DNA of 64,000 nt from Arcobacter sp. EP1 (GCA_001655195.1 LPNY01000139.1:128554-192553), one strand, 5' to 3'; positions 43,180-52,803 are shown, numbered from the stretch's first letter. Notes: generated from the letters alone by a model not told the origin. Numbers and translations are program-made.

Positions 43180-44787
43180 AAATCCTACAGGTTTACCAAA
43201 GTGGTAACCTTGCGCATAATCAATATCTAACTCTTTAATTTTTTCATAAATCTCTTGTGATGATACAAACTCTGCAACGGTTTTAAACCCAAACTGTTTT
43301 GAGAAGTTTGCGATAGTATTAACAATAATTTCTTGGTTTTTAGAGGTATCAACACTTTTAATCAAAGAACCATCAATTTTTACAAAATCAATATCTAGAT
43401 TTGTTAGCATGTTAAAGTTTGAGTATCCTGCACCAAAGTCATCAACACCAACTGTACATCCATACTCTTTAACTTCTTTAATAAATTGGGTGACTGTTTC
43501 AAAATCTGAAATCTCTTCACTCTCTAACAATTCAAATTCTAAGTTTTGAACTAGTTCTTTATTTTCTTGTAATGTTTTATAGATTTTTCGCGTTGTTTTT
43601 GGGCTTGAAATATCTTCAAAAGAGATATTAATTGCAACTCTTTTTTGTTTTGCTTTAATAAGTTTAATTGCCTCAGCCAACATGATTTCAATAATATAAG
43701 GATATAGTTTTGCTTTTTTTGCAATATCTAAAAATTTAATAGGGGCAATAACTTCACCCTCTTCGTTGATATAACGAATGAGTGCTTCGTATTTATAAAT
43801 CTCTTGGCTTTGTGTATTTACAATAGGTTGGAAGTATGCTACAAAAAGGCCTTCTTTTAGTCCTTTTTTTACCTCTTTAACCCATCTAATATTTTCTTCA
43901 AATGATTCTTGAATATTAAAAGAATCATCATAAATTAAAATTTGTTCAAACTTCTTTCTTGCGTAGTTGATAACCCTTTGAGTATATTTATAGGCCAAGT
44001 TCCCTTCACCTTTTGCAATACCAATAGTAACATTTAAATCAATCTCATGTCCCTCAATTGCGAAGGTGTGTTTTTCAATATGGTTAGCAAACTCTTCACA
44101 AAGATTTTGGAACTCATGAATATCAAGGTCACTGTTTCTTGAAATTACAGCAAATTTATCTGCTTCGATGCGATAGGCTTTATAGCTATCTTTTGCAAAA
44201 TACTCTTTAATTTTATCAGAAAACGCAGCAAGAATTTTGTCTCCATTGGTTTCACCAAAGAGGTCATTAATGGTTGAAAATTTATCAATATTAATCAATG
44301 CCATTAAATCCATATCAGTACTGTCTAAATCTTTTTTAAGCCTATTTCTATTTGGTAGGTGGGTAAGTTTATCAATGTAGAGGTCTTTTAACTCTGCATA
44401 AAGCAGTGATTGACTCATAATTTGTAAAAGTTTTTTCATATCAATTGGTTTTAAAATATATTTATCAACACCAATATCAATTGCTTCTAAAAGGTATTCT
44501 GTATTTGAGAATGCAGTTGCTACTATGATAGGAATATTTGGATTGATTGCTTTAATCTCTTTAATCATTTCCAAACCATTCATTTGTGGCATATTAACAT
44601 CAGTAATGATTAAATCAATCTCTTCTTCATTTTGTTTAAAGAGTTCTAATCCCTCAAGTCCATTTTCCGCAACAAATTGCTTCTTGGTAAAACCTTTTAA
44701 GATATTAAGGGTAATCTCTCTTAAAGACTTCTCATCTTCAGCGTATAAAATTGTAATATTCTTTAAAATAGAAATATTATTTATCAT
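43168..44787 (-). CDS. Response regulator with degenerate GGDEF and intact EAL domain
   Basis: 539 residues from ATG 44787, with GGAG nine bases upstream. Receiver (about 10-125): EDE acid pair, phosphoacceptor in DLIITDVNMPQMNG, Lys in YILKPID. GGDEF-like domain (about 140-290) in which the signature is replaced by EADKF (YRIEADKFAVI), so cyclase activity is unlikely. EAL domain (about 300-535): YEALIRY, NISFED, ELLESEEI, VDDFGAGYSNF and FVKIDG, all intact, so a c-di-GMP phosphodiesterase controlled by phosphorylation is likely. No kinase is adjacent. Confidence 0.92.
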   Translation of the reverse strand: MINNISILKNITILYAEDEKSLREITLNILKGFTKKQFVAENGLEGLELFKQNEEEIDLIITDVNMPQMNGLEMIKEIKAINPNIPIIVATAFSNTEYLLEAIDIGVDKYILKPIDMKKLLQIMSQSLLYAELKDLYIDKLTHLPNRNRLKKDLDSTDMDLMALINIDKFSTINDLFGETNGDKILAAFSDKIKEYFAKDSYKAYRIEADKFAVISRNSDLDIHEFQNLCEEFANHIEKHTFAIEGHEIDLNVTIGIAKGEGNLAYKYTQRVINYARKKFEQILIYDDSFNIQESFEENIRWVKEVKKGLKEGLFVAYFQPIVNTQSQEIYKYEALIRYINEEGEVIAPIKFLDIAKKAKLYPYIIEIMLAEAIKLIKAKQKRVAINISFEDISSPKTTRKIYKTLQENKELVQNLEFELLESEEISDFETVTQFIKEVKEYGCTVGVDDFGAGYSNFNMLTNLDIDFVKIDGSLIKSVDTSKNQEIIVNTIANFSKQFGFKTVAEFVSSQEIYEKIKELDIDYAQGYHFGKPVGFDEV

Positions 44788-44974
44788 TAATCCAAACTCC
44801 AAAACTAATACGTTATAATATAAACTTATTTTATATTGTAATTACCATGATAACATAATTATTTTTAAAAGAGTGAGGGATTTCAAGAATTCTTTCATTT
44901 ATTACTTATGAGGCTTTTTATGAACTTTTTAATACCTAGTTTTAAAAGCTGTGATTTACTATTAGCAATTATTT

Positions 44975-47458
44975 ATGAAACAGTATAAGGATATAAACCA
45001 TAATGAGGAAATGTATGTGTCAAATGTAAAATGTGATCATTGTCATCTGGAGTTTTCCCAAGATATAATGATTCGTGAAGAAGCGTTGAACTTTTGTTGT
45101 AAGGGATGTCAAGGGGTGTTTCATCTGTTACAAGATGAACATTTGGATTCTTTTTATGACAAACTTGGTAATAAAACCATTACCCCTCCTATTGAAATTG
45201 CAAATGATGATTTATCTAAATTTGATAGTGAGAGTTTTGAAAAGACATATATTAAAACAACAGCTGAAAACTTTAGCAAAATTGATTTGATTATTGAAGG
45301 TATACATTGTGCAGCTTGTATTTGGCTCAATGAAAAAGTTTTGCATGATTTAACCGGGATTGTTGAGGCAAATATTAATTTTACCAATAACAAAGCCAAA
45401 ATTATTTGGGATAGTGATGAAGTAAAACTTTCAACAATTATTGAAAAAATTAGAAGTATTGGTTATAACGCCTATGCTTATGATGCAAATGTTGCTGATG
45501 AAAAGGCGAGTCAATCAAAACGCGACTATTTTATTCGTATGATGGTAGCAGTATTTGCAACTATGAATATTATGATGTTAGGTGTTGGTAAATATACTGG
45601 TTTTTTTACAGGTATTACTGATGAAGTCAAACATCTCATTCATATTGGTGAGTTTATTTTAACAACACCTGTTCTTTTTTACAGTGGATGGATTTTTTAT
45701 AAGGGTGCTTTTTATGGTCTAAAGAATCGCATTTTAAATATGGATTTTTTAGTGAGTGCTGGGGCAACATTAACCTATATTTATTCTTTATATATTCTGT
45801 TTGGTGGTGCAGGAGAGAGTTATTTTGATAGTGTTACTATGATTATTACTTTTGTTATTGTTGGAAAGTATTTAGAAGTTCTTGGTAAAAAGGGTGCTGT
45901 TGATACCTTGGATAAAATTAAAAGCCAAATTCCTTTGCAAGCAACAATTATAATTAATGGAAAACCCTCAAGTATAGCCGTAGAAGATATCAAAGTAGGA
46001 GATATCATTGAGTTAAAAGAGGGTGAAAAAGCGAGCGTTGATGGAAAAGTAGTTTCTGGTGAGACCTCCTTTGATGAGTCATCAATGACTGGAGAATCAT
46101 TACCTGTAGCAAAATCTTCAGATGATATGATTTTTTCAGGTACGTTAAATAGTGATTCTCCTATTCGTTATGAGGCTACTAAAACCTATGAAGACTCGAC
46201 TTTTAATTCTATTGTAACACTCTTAGAGGACTCTTTAAGTTCTAAACCACAAATTGAACACAAAGCAAATGAGGTATCCAAAGGTTTCTCTATAGCAATT
46301 TTAAGTTTGTCATTTTTGACATTTATTGTATGGTACTTTTTTGGATTAGATTTAGGCTTTGATTATGCAGGGGCAGACCATTTTGAAAAGTCATTTATTG
46401 TGGCTGTTTCTGTGATAGTAATTGCCTGTCCATGTGCTTTGGCACTTGCTACGCCAATCGCAAGCTTAATAGGGATTTCAGAACTTGCTAAAAAAGGACT
46501 TCTTTTTAAAGAAGCAAAATTTATTGAAGAGTTAGCACGAACTACGCGGGTGGTTGTGGATAAAACAGGAACCATTACAAAAGGTGAACTCAAAGTCGTA
46601 AAATCACGGGTTATGGATAAAAATATTCATAAACTCAATTTACTTTACAGTATGCTGGAGGCCTCTCATCACCCTATGAGTGTCTCAATTAAAGCACATT
46701 TAGTTAAACGTTTCCCCCAAGTTCAACACAAAGAGTTAAAAGATATCAAAGCCATTAAAGCAAAAGGGATGTGTGCAACTTATGAAAATATTGAAGGAAC
46801 ATCTTTTGATTTAGTGGGTGGAAATATTGAATTATTACGTGAAAAAAAGATTTTTTATAAGTTTGATAGTGAGTATTCTGTATATCTTTTTGCCATTAAT
46901 GGAAGAGTCATCGCAACCTTTGAGTTAGAGGATAGTCTTAAAAGTGATGCCAAGGAGTTTGTAAGTACTTTGCAAGAACAAAATATTGAAGTGCATATGT
47001 TAACAGGTGATAATGAAAAAGTGGCAACACGTGTGGCAAAAGAGGTGGGAATAAAAACCTTTAAAGCCCATATCAATCCAATTGAAAAAGCAAATTATAT
47101 TAAAGCGCTGAGAAAAGAGGGACATACAGTTGTTATGGCAGGTGATGGGGTTAACGACGCTGTTGCACTGTCACAAGCAAACGTAGGTGTTGCTATGGGA
47201 AGTGGTGCTGATATTTCTATCTCTATTTCTGATATTGTTTTACTAAATAACAGTTTAAAAAGTTTAAAAGAGGCCTTTTTTGTCTCTTCAAAAACTTACC
47301 GATTTATTAAACAAAATTTAGGGATATCACTACTGTATAATATCGTTACTATACCTTTAGCTATGGCAGGGTTTGTAATGCCACTTGTTGCTGCGCTTTC
47401 AATGAGTTTGAGCTCACTGTTAGTTGTTGCTAATTCACTTCGAATAAAAGGAAAATAA
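44975..47458 (+). CDS. ccoI: Copper-translocating P-type ATPase for cbb3 oxidase assembly
   Basis: 827 residues. N-terminal Cys-rich segment (CDHCHLEF, CCKGCQGVFHLL) and a metal-binding domain with GIHCAACIWL; eight membrane helices including CPCALALATP; A-domain TGES, P-domain DKTGTITKG, and MAGDGVNDAVAL. The double Cys-rich N-terminus and the following ccoS mark it as FixI/CcoI type, which supplies copper to the cbb3 oxidase. The start could also lie 12 codons further on; neither has a clear ribosome site. Confidence 0.93.
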   Translation: MKQYKDINHNEEMYVSNVKCDHCHLEFSQDIMIREEALNFCCKGCQGVFHLLQDEHLDSFYDKLGNKTITPPIEIANDDLSKFDSESFEKTYIKTTAENFSKIDLIIEGIHCAACIWLNEKVLHDLTGIVEANINFTNNKAKIIWDSDEVKLSTIIEKIRSIGYNAYAYDANVADEKASQSKRDYFIRMMVAVFATMNIMMLGVGKYTGFFTGITDEVKHLIHIGEFILTTPVLFYSGWIFYKGAFYGLKNRILNMDFLVSAGATLTYIYSLYILFGGAGESYFDSVTMIITFVIVGKYLEVLGKKGAVDTLDKIKSQIPLQATIIINGKPSSIAVEDIKVGDIIELKEGEKASVDGKVVSGETSFDESSMTGESLPVAKSSDDMIFSGTLNSDSPIRYEATKTYEDSTFNSIVTLLEDSLSSKPQIEHKANEVSKGFSIAILSLSFLTFIVWYFFGLDLGFDYAGADHFEKSFIVAVSVIVIACPCALALATPIASLIGISELAKKGLLFKEAKFIEELARTTRVVVDKTGTITKGELKVVKSRVMDKNIHKLNLLYSMLEASHHPMSVSIKAHLVKRFPQVQHKELKDIKAIKAKGMCATYENIEGTSFDLVGGNIELLREKKIFYKFDSEYSVYLFAINGRVIATFELEDSLKSDAKEFVSTLQEQNIEVHMLTGDNEKVATRVAKEVGIKTFKAHINPIEKANYIKALRKEGHTVVMAGDGVNDAVALSQANVGVAMGSGADISISISDIVLLNNSLKSLKEAFFVSSKTYRFIKQNLGISLLYNIVTIPLAMAGFVMPLVAALSMSLSSLLVVANSLRIKGK

Positions 47459-47462
47459 TAAG

Positions 47463-47696
47463 ATGATTGAAGATACATTATACATGATGTTAATTGTGGG
47501 GCTTATTGTCGCCTTTGCAATTTTGGGAATGTTTATCTGGGGTGCAAAAACAGGTCAGTTTGATGATAGTGGTAAAATGATGGATGGATTATTGTTTGAT
47601 TCTACAGATGATTTAAATGATGCAGTAAGTAAAGAAGAAAAAAGAGAACAAAAAATAGAAGAAAAAAGGCAAAAAAAAAGTAAGCCACAAGAGTGA
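47463..47696 (+). CDS. ccoS: cbb3-type cytochrome oxidase assembly protein CcoS
   Basis: 77 residues: one membrane helix (YMMLIVGLIVAFAILGMFIWG) followed by the CcoS motif GAKTGQFDD and a charged C-terminal tail. It follows ccoI by 4 bp. The pair serves maturation of the cbb3 oxidase, the main terminal oxidase of microaerophilic Campylobacterota. The oxidase genes themselves are not in this window. Confidence 0.93.
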   Translation: MIEDTLYMMLIVGLIVAFAILGMFIWGAKTGQFDDSGKMMDGLLFDSTDDLNDAVSKEEKREQKIEEKRQKKSKPQE

Positions 47697-47705
47697 CTTA
47701 CTTTT
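47676..47705. terminator. Bidirectional terminator between ccoS and cytochrome c
   Basis: AAAAGTAAG (47676-47684) and CTTACTTTT (47697-47705) enclose a further CAC/GTG stem. The A-run before it provides a U-run for the minus strand. It overlaps the ccoS end. Confidence 0.8.
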
Positions 47706-47724
47706 CAAGACACATAAGGTGCAA

Positions 47725-48006
47725 TTATTTCATTGCAGCAATTTGTTTTGCTAAATCGGCAATATCAGCATCAGAAAGTCTTGCAACTTGACCTTTCATA
47801 ACACCCTTCATAGCTCCACCATAAGATCCATCTTTGTAACCTTTTAATGCAGCTTCAGTTTTAGCTGTATCCCAACCAGCAATAACTTGAGATTTACCTA
47901 AAGCTTTTTTCTTTCCATCAGCTCCATGACATCCTGCACATGGTGCGAAACTTGCAGCCATAAGTGATGCTGCCGCAATCATTGTACCTAAAACAACTTT
48001 TTTCAT
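47725..48006 (-). CDS. Periplasmic c-type cytochrome (c553-like)
   Basis: 93 residues with a signal peptide (KKVVLGTMIAAASLMAASFA) and one heme c site CAGCH; a distal Met lies in GAMKGVMKGQ. Size and motif fit the small class I cytochromes c553 of Campylobacterota that carry electrons to the cbb3 oxidase. AAGGAGA precedes the ATG. It converges on ccoS, in keeping with the respiratory context. Confidence 0.92.
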   Translation of the reverse strand: MKKVVLGTMIAAASLMAASFAPCAGCHGADGKKKALGKSQVIAGWDTAKTEAALKGYKDGSYGGAMKGVMKGQVARLSDADIADLAKQIAAMK

Positions 48007-48171
48007 CTTGTCTCCTTAAAAATTGAAGAAATATTCTAGCAACTTTTTCTTGCACTTAGCTTATACATTTAAGTTATAAAATATAAGTTAGAGTTATAAA
48101 ATAAAGCCTATATAGCTCTTTTTTGACCTTATATTTGGTATGATTATAAAGACTAAAATATTTGGACAAAA

Positions 48172-48750
48172 ATGAGTGTACTTGAAATAAATGCTTTAAC
48201 CTTTGGCTATAACAAAGATAGATTAATTTACGACAATTTCGACTTGACATTACACAAGGGCGAAATTGTTTCCATTGTTGGAGCAAGTGGTAGTGGAAAA
48301 AGTACGCTTTTTGAGCTTATTACAAATAATATTGAACCTTTAGGTGGAACAATTGATGCAAGAAAGATTGCGTGTATTTATCAAGATCCCTATAGCTCTT
48401 TTCATCCTTCTTTTACAATTTTTGAACAAATTAAAGATGTTATTTCAAATATAAATCAAGAAGAAGTTACGCAATTATGTACTAAATTGACACTGGAAAA
48501 AACACTGTTAGAGAAAAAGCCCCACGAGTTATCAGGGGGACAATTACAACGTTGTTCAATTTTAAGAGCACTGTTGATGAAACCTGAACTTTTATTAGTG
48601 GATGAAGCAACTTCGGCATTAGATAATATTATTGCAGTAGAAGTAATGGAGTTACTCTTGAAATTTTTGCCAAATTTTGGAATACTTTTAATAACTCATG
48701 ACATGCATATGGCATCATGGTGTAGTGATAAAATAATAAAACTGGATTAA
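48172..48750 (+). CDS. Short ABC transporter ATPase, no adjacent permease
   Basis: 192 residues. Walker A GASGSGKSTLFEL, Q-loop YQDPYSSFHPSF, signature LSGGQLQRCSILRA, Walker B LLLVDEATSALD, H-loop LITHDMH. The YQDP..S.hP pattern is that of the peptide/nickel (Dpp/Opp/Nik) group, yet the protein is about 60 residues shorter than those. It sits 1 bp before hemH. The role and partner are unknown. Confidence 0.85.
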   Translation: MSVLEINALTFGYNKDRLIYDNFDLTLHKGEIVSIVGASGSGKSTLFELITNNIEPLGGTIDARKIACIYQDPYSSFHPSFTIFEQIKDVISNINQEEVTQLCTKLTLEKTLLEKKPHELSGGQLQRCSILRALLMKPELLLVDEATSALDNIIAVEVMELLLKFLPNFGILLITHDMHMASWCSDKIIKLD

Positions 48751-48751
48751 A

Positions 48752-49684
48752 ATGGATAAACAATATAGTAAAGCGTTAGTACTTTTAAATATGGGCGGAG
48801 CAAGAAACAAAGAAGAATTAGAGATGTTCTTGCGAAACATGTTTAATGATAAAAATATTTTAACAATGAAAAGTGATCTTTTACGTTCAATGATTGCTTC
48901 TTTAATTGTGCTTTTACGAAAAAATGCTGCCTGGGAAAACTACGAAGAGATAGGTGGAAGTTCTCCACTAAATCCTCTAACAGAAGATTTAATTGAAAAA
49001 CTTGATAATGAACTTGACGATATCTTTGTTACCCAAGCAATGCGTTATACGCCACCTTTTGCACCAAAGTGTGTGGAGCTTTTAAAACAACAAAATATAA
49101 AAGAGGTGATTTTATTACCTCTGTATCCTCAATACTCTACGACAACAACAAAGTCCTCTTTAGAAGATTTTATGTTAGTTGCCCAAGATAGTTTTAAACT
49201 AAGAGTAATTGATCCATTCTATCAAAATGAACTTTTTAATGATTCAATTGTTAATGATATTGTAAAAACAGTTGAAGATACAAACGCATATAATTTAATC
49301 TTTTCAGCTCATGGATTACCTCAAAAGATTGTGGATAAGGGTGATCCTTATGAAAAACATGTAAAAAAACAAGTAGAATTAATAAAAGCTATTTTAGACA
49401 AAAGAGGAATAAAATTTGCCTCAGTAAATATTGCGTATCAATCAAAAGTGGGACCAATGAAATGGCTAGAGCCATCACTGGAGACCATGTTAGAAAATTT
49501 TGAGAATCAAAAAGTTGTTATTTACCCAATCTCTTTTATTGTTGATAATTCAGAAACTGTTTTTGAATTGGATATTGAATATAAAGAAGTTGCTGATGAT
49601 TTAGGTGTTAGTGATTATAAAGTCGTAAAATGTATGAACGATTCTGATACATTTGTAGAGGTAGTAAAAAATTTAATTTCCTAG
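48752..49684 (+). CDS. hemH: Ferrochelatase
   Basis: 310 residues. Inserts Fe2+ into protoporphyrin IX, the last step of heme synthesis. Family motifs LLNMGGARNKEELEMFLRNMF, GGSSPLNPLT, QAMRYTPP, PLYPQYSTTT, FSAHGLP (catalytic His) and YPISFIVDNSETVFELD (Glu side). Its location by cytochrome and cbb3 assembly genes makes sense. One base separates it from the ABC gene. Confidence 0.96.
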   Translation: MDKQYSKALVLLNMGGARNKEELEMFLRNMFNDKNILTMKSDLLRSMIASLIVLLRKNAAWENYEEIGGSSPLNPLTEDLIEKLDNELDDIFVTQAMRYTPPFAPKCVELLKQQNIKEVILLPLYPQYSTTTTKSSLEDFMLVAQDSFKLRVIDPFYQNELFNDSIVNDIVKTVEDTNAYNLIFSAHGLPQKIVDKGDPYEKHVKKQVELIKAILDKRGIKFASVNIAYQSKVGPMKWLEPSLETMLENFENQKVVIYPISFIVDNSETVFELDIEYKEVADDLGVSDYKVVKCMNDSDTFVEVVKNLIS

Positions 49685-49705
49685 TGAAACTCAAGGAGTA
49701 CTGTT

Positions 49706-50254
49706 ATGGACCATAACCTTCTGTTGGATTTAGCCCGGTTGACAATTAAAGATGAACTATATGGCACCAGTTCTATTGATACGCTTGCGCTTGAAAGAGA
49801 TAATAGTTTTTTAAGTGAGATTCGTTCTAGTTTTGTGACGCTTACCCTTGACGATAGACTTAGGGGCTGTATTGGATCACTGCTTCCTCAGCGAAAACTT
49901 CTTGATGACATTACCAATAATGCGAAAGCAGCGGCTTTTCAAGATTATCGATTTCAACCCTTATCAAAGCAAGAGTTTGAGTGCGTCGAGATTGAAATTT
50001 CGTTATTAACGTTACCTAAAGTACTTATATATGATTCAATTGAAGAGTTAAAAGAAAAAATTCGTCCAGGAATTGATGGTGTAATTCTCAAAAAAGATCA
50101 TAATAAAGCAACTTTTTTACCGCAAGTTTGGGAACAGCTTCCAAGTTTTGAACTCTTTTTTGAACATTTATGTCAAAAAGCAGGCTTGTGTTCAGACTGT
50201 TTGAAACAGGTACCTGAAATTCAAATTTATCAAGTTGAAAAAATTAAACGTTAA
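49706..50254 (+). CDS. AmmeMemoRadiSam system protein A (AMMECR1 family)
   Basis: 182 residues of the AMMECR1 family: SFVTLTLDDRLRGCIGSL is the conserved LRGCIG motif, then FQDYRFQPLSKQEF and the C-terminal FLPQVWEQL with GLCSDCL. The biochemical role is unknown; the gene forms a three-gene operon with a radical SAM enzyme and a MEMO1 homolog. AAGGAG lies before the ATG and the stop overlaps the next start (TAATG). Confidence 0.94.
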   Translation: MDHNLLLDLARLTIKDELYGTSSIDTLALERDNSFLSEIRSSFVTLTLDDRLRGCIGSLLPQRKLLDDITNNAKAAAFQDYRFQPLSKQEFECVEIEISLLTLPKVLIYDSIEELKEKIRPGIDGVILKKDHNKATFLPQVWEQLPSFELFFEHLCQKAGLCSDCLKQVPEIQIYQVEKIKR

Positions 50255-51240
50255 TGGATTATTTTAAAGCAAATAAGGAAAAACTTGTTTGTCTTTTATG
50301 TGGACACTATTGTAACTTAAAAGAGGGACAAACAGGTCTTTGTGGCGTAAATAAAAATGTCGGTGAGCAAATAGAGTGTTTAGTTTACGGATATGTAAGT
50401 GCTTTAAATATCGATCCTATAGAAAAAAAACCACTTTATCACTTTTTACCTCGCTCAAAATCACTCTCTTTAGGAACGGTTGGTTGTAATTTTAAATGTT
50501 CTTTTTGTCAAAACTGGGGAATATCACAAGAGAAAAAAATTGATACTAGCAACTACTTCTCTCCAAAAGATATTGTTGAACTGGCTTTAAATAACCACTG
50601 TAAAAGTATCTCTTATACCTATAACGAACCTACAATATTTTATCCCTATGCCAAGGATATTGCCATGGAGGCAAAAAAAGTTGGTATAAAAAATGTTTAT
50701 GTCTCCAATGGATTTGAATCTAAAGAGGTAGCTTTAGATATGGTAGGTGTCATTGATGCTATTAATGTTGATTTAAAATGTTTTGATGAGAAATATTATA
50801 AAAAATTGGGAGGAAAACTTGACAGGGTTTTAGAAAATTTAATCTTCTTTGCGAAAAATGATATTTGGTTAGAAATTACAACATTAATTGTTCCCACAAA
50901 AAATGATACTAAAGAAGAGTTAACTAAATTGGCAACTTTTATCAAGCAGGAACTTGGGGCAAATGTACCTTGGCATATCTCTGCTTTTCATCCTGATTAT
51001 AAAGAACAAAATCTTCCTAGAACCTCCGTTAAAACTTTGAAGATGGCATATGAAATAGGTGAAGAAGTGGGTTTAAACTATGTTTATATTGGCAATGTAG
51101 GTTTTGATAATCATACCAAATGTAAACAGTGCGCTGAAACACTTATTGAACGGCAATATTTTAATACGTTAAGAAGTTGTATTAAAAAAGCAGCATGTCC
51201 TTATTGTCAAGAAGTTTTAGAAGGAGTTTATGATGACTAG
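50254..51240 (+). CDS. AmmeMemoRadiSam system radical SAM enzyme
   Basis: 328 residues. Radical SAM cluster CNFKCSFCQNWG (CxxxCxxC) near residue 77; an N-terminal Cys segment (CLLCGHYCNLKEGQTGLCGV) and a C-terminal Cys set (CKQC, SCIKKAACPYC) may bind extra iron-sulfur clusters or zinc. The family is related to pyruvate formate-lyase activators, but the substrate in this system is unknown. It overlaps the Memo gene by 8 bp. Confidence 0.94.
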   Translation: MDYFKANKEKLVCLLCGHYCNLKEGQTGLCGVNKNVGEQIECLVYGYVSALNIDPIEKKPLYHFLPRSKSLSLGTVGCNFKCSFCQNWGISQEKKIDTSNYFSPKDIVELALNNHCKSISYTYNEPTIFYPYAKDIAMEAKKVGIKNVYVSNGFESKEVALDMVGVIDAINVDLKCFDEKYYKKLGGKLDRVLENLIFFAKNDIWLEITTLIVPTKNDTKEELTKLATFIKQELGANVPWHISAFHPDYKEQNLPRTSVKTLKMAYEIGEEVGLNYVYIGNVGFDNHTKCKQCAETLIERQYFNTLRSCIKKAACPYCQEVLEGVYDD

Positions 51241-52027
51241 AACAACATCGGTAGCTGGAAGTTTTTATCCAAATTCGAATGAAGAGATTATTCGATATAT
51301 TGAGCACTTTAGCCAAGGGTTAGAAGAACAAACTGTTATGTTAAATCCTAAAGCAATTATAGTGCCACATGCAGGCTATATTTATTCAGGGTTTACAGCA
51401 AACTTGGCCTACTATTTTTCTCAAAAGATTTCAAAAAAAAGATGTATTGTTATTGGACCTTCTCACCGAGTCTATTTAGAAGGTGCTAGTATAAGTTTGC
51501 AAGATGTTTATGAAACTCCTTTAGGAGATATTTCTATTGCAAAAGAGTATGCAAAGCAGTTAAAAGAGCAGTTTGATTTTCTCTGCTTTGAGCCACAATA
51601 TCACTGTGAACACTCAACTGAAACCCAAGCCCCTTTTATAAAACACTATTTTGATGAAGTTGAAATAATCGAAATAGTTTATGGAAAACTTGATGAGAAT
51701 AGACTCTCTAAACTCATTGATTATTGTTTAAATGATGAAGATAATTTTATGGTGATTAGTACAGATTTAAGTCACTTTCATGAATTAAAAACGGCAAATT
51801 TTATTGATAATATTTGTTTGGAAGCAATCTTACATAAAGATATAAAAAAATTTGATGAAGGTTGTGAGGCCTGTGGAATAATTGGTGTAAAATCTGTAAT
51901 AGAAGCTGCTATTAAAAACCATCTTGATGTGGAGTTTTTAAACTATTGTACAAGTTATGACAGAACTAAAGATGACACAAGAGTAGTTGGCTATACTTCT
52001 TTTTTAATTGGGGACAAAAAGGAATAA
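51233..52027 (+). CDS. AmmeMemoRadiSam system protein B (MEMO1 family)
   Basis: 264 residues. MEMO family, related to extradiol dioxygenases: AGSFYP at the N-terminus, IIVPHAGYIYSG, GPSHRVYLEGASI, CEHSTETQAPF and STDLSHFH. The His residues (PHAG, GPSH, EHS) match the metal site. Of the double ATG at 51230/51233 I chose the second, 6 bp after AAGGAG. Function in the trio is unknown. Confidence 0.93.
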   Translation: MTRTTSVAGSFYPNSNEEIIRYIEHFSQGLEEQTVMLNPKAIIVPHAGYIYSGFTANLAYYFSQKISKKRCIVIGPSHRVYLEGASISLQDVYETPLGDISIAKEYAKQLKEQFDFLCFEPQYHCEHSTETQAPFIKHYFDEVEIIEIVYGKLDENRLSKLIDYCLNDEDNFMVISTDLSHFHELKTANFIDNICLEAILHKDIKKFDEGCEACGIIGVKSVIEAAIKNHLDVEFLNYCTSYDRTKDDTRVVGYTSFLIGDKKE

Positions 52028-52031
52028 ATCT

Positions 52032-52784
52032 ATGGGCTTTACCTTAAAAAAAATATTATCAGCTTTTTTAATGCCACTACCTATTGGAGTTTTATTAATT
52101 TTCATTGGAATCTTTTTTCTTTATGTAAAATCTTATAAAAAAGCGAAGTTATTTTTGGCTTTTGCTTTTATTTGGATTTTACTAATCTCAAATTCTTTTT
52201 TCTCTTATACTTTACTTGAACCATTGGAGAGTAAGTATTCTAGTCTTTTAACTCCAAATCCTACTATTAAGTATGTACATGTTTTAGGAAGTGGACATAT
52301 CAGTAATAGTAACATCTCCGTTATTTCTCAAAATTCTCAAACAGCAATGATGAGGTTAACAGAAGGTATTCGATTATATAGGTTGTTGGATAATGCCAAG
52401 TTAATTTTAACAGGGTATGCTGGTGGAGATAGTACACCACATGCCTTGATTCAATTTAGGGTTGCCATTGCACTGGGTGTTTCTAAAGAAGATATTATTG
52501 TAAGAATTGAACCAAAAGATACTCAAGAAGAGGCACTATCAGTTAAAAAGATTGTTAAAAATAATCCTTTTATTTTAGTAACATCTGCTTCTCATATTCC
52601 AAGAGCTATGACTATATTTAAAGATAGTGGATTAAATCCAATTGCTGCTCCTACTAATTATTATGCAAAAAAAGAAGGGGAAATATTCTCTTTTCCTAGT
52701 GGTGGAGATGTATATAAAACACAGATTGCAATGCATGAATACTTAGGAATCTTATGGCACCAGTTAAAATCACTTTTACATTGA
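52032..52784 (+). CDS. DUF218 (YdcF/ElyC-like) membrane protein
   Basis: 250 residues from ATG 52032, which has AAGGAA upstream. Two N-terminal membrane helices (LPIGVLLIFIGIFFLYV and LFLAFAFIWILLISNSFF), then a DUF218 domain: VLGSGHISNS, RLTEGIRLYR, LILTGYAGGDSTPHA, ARI-EPKDTQEEAL and LVTSASHIPRAM. This is the build of ElyC, which affects envelope and peptidoglycan precursor use in E. coli. Function here is inferred from that family only. Confidence 0.88.
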   Translation: MGFTLKKILSAFLMPLPIGVLLIFIGIFFLYVKSYKKAKLFLAFAFIWILLISNSFFSYTLLEPLESKYSSLLTPNPTIKYVHVLGSGHISNSNISVISQNSQTAMMRLTEGIRLYRLLDNAKLILTGYAGGDSTPHALIQFRVAIALGVSKEDIIVRIEPKDTQEEALSVKKIVKNNPFILVTSASHIPRAMTIFKDSGLNPIAAPTNYYAKKEGEIFSFPSGGDVYKTQIAMHEYLGILWHQLKSLLH

Positions 52785-52803
52785 CATTCAACAATCAATT
52801 TTG

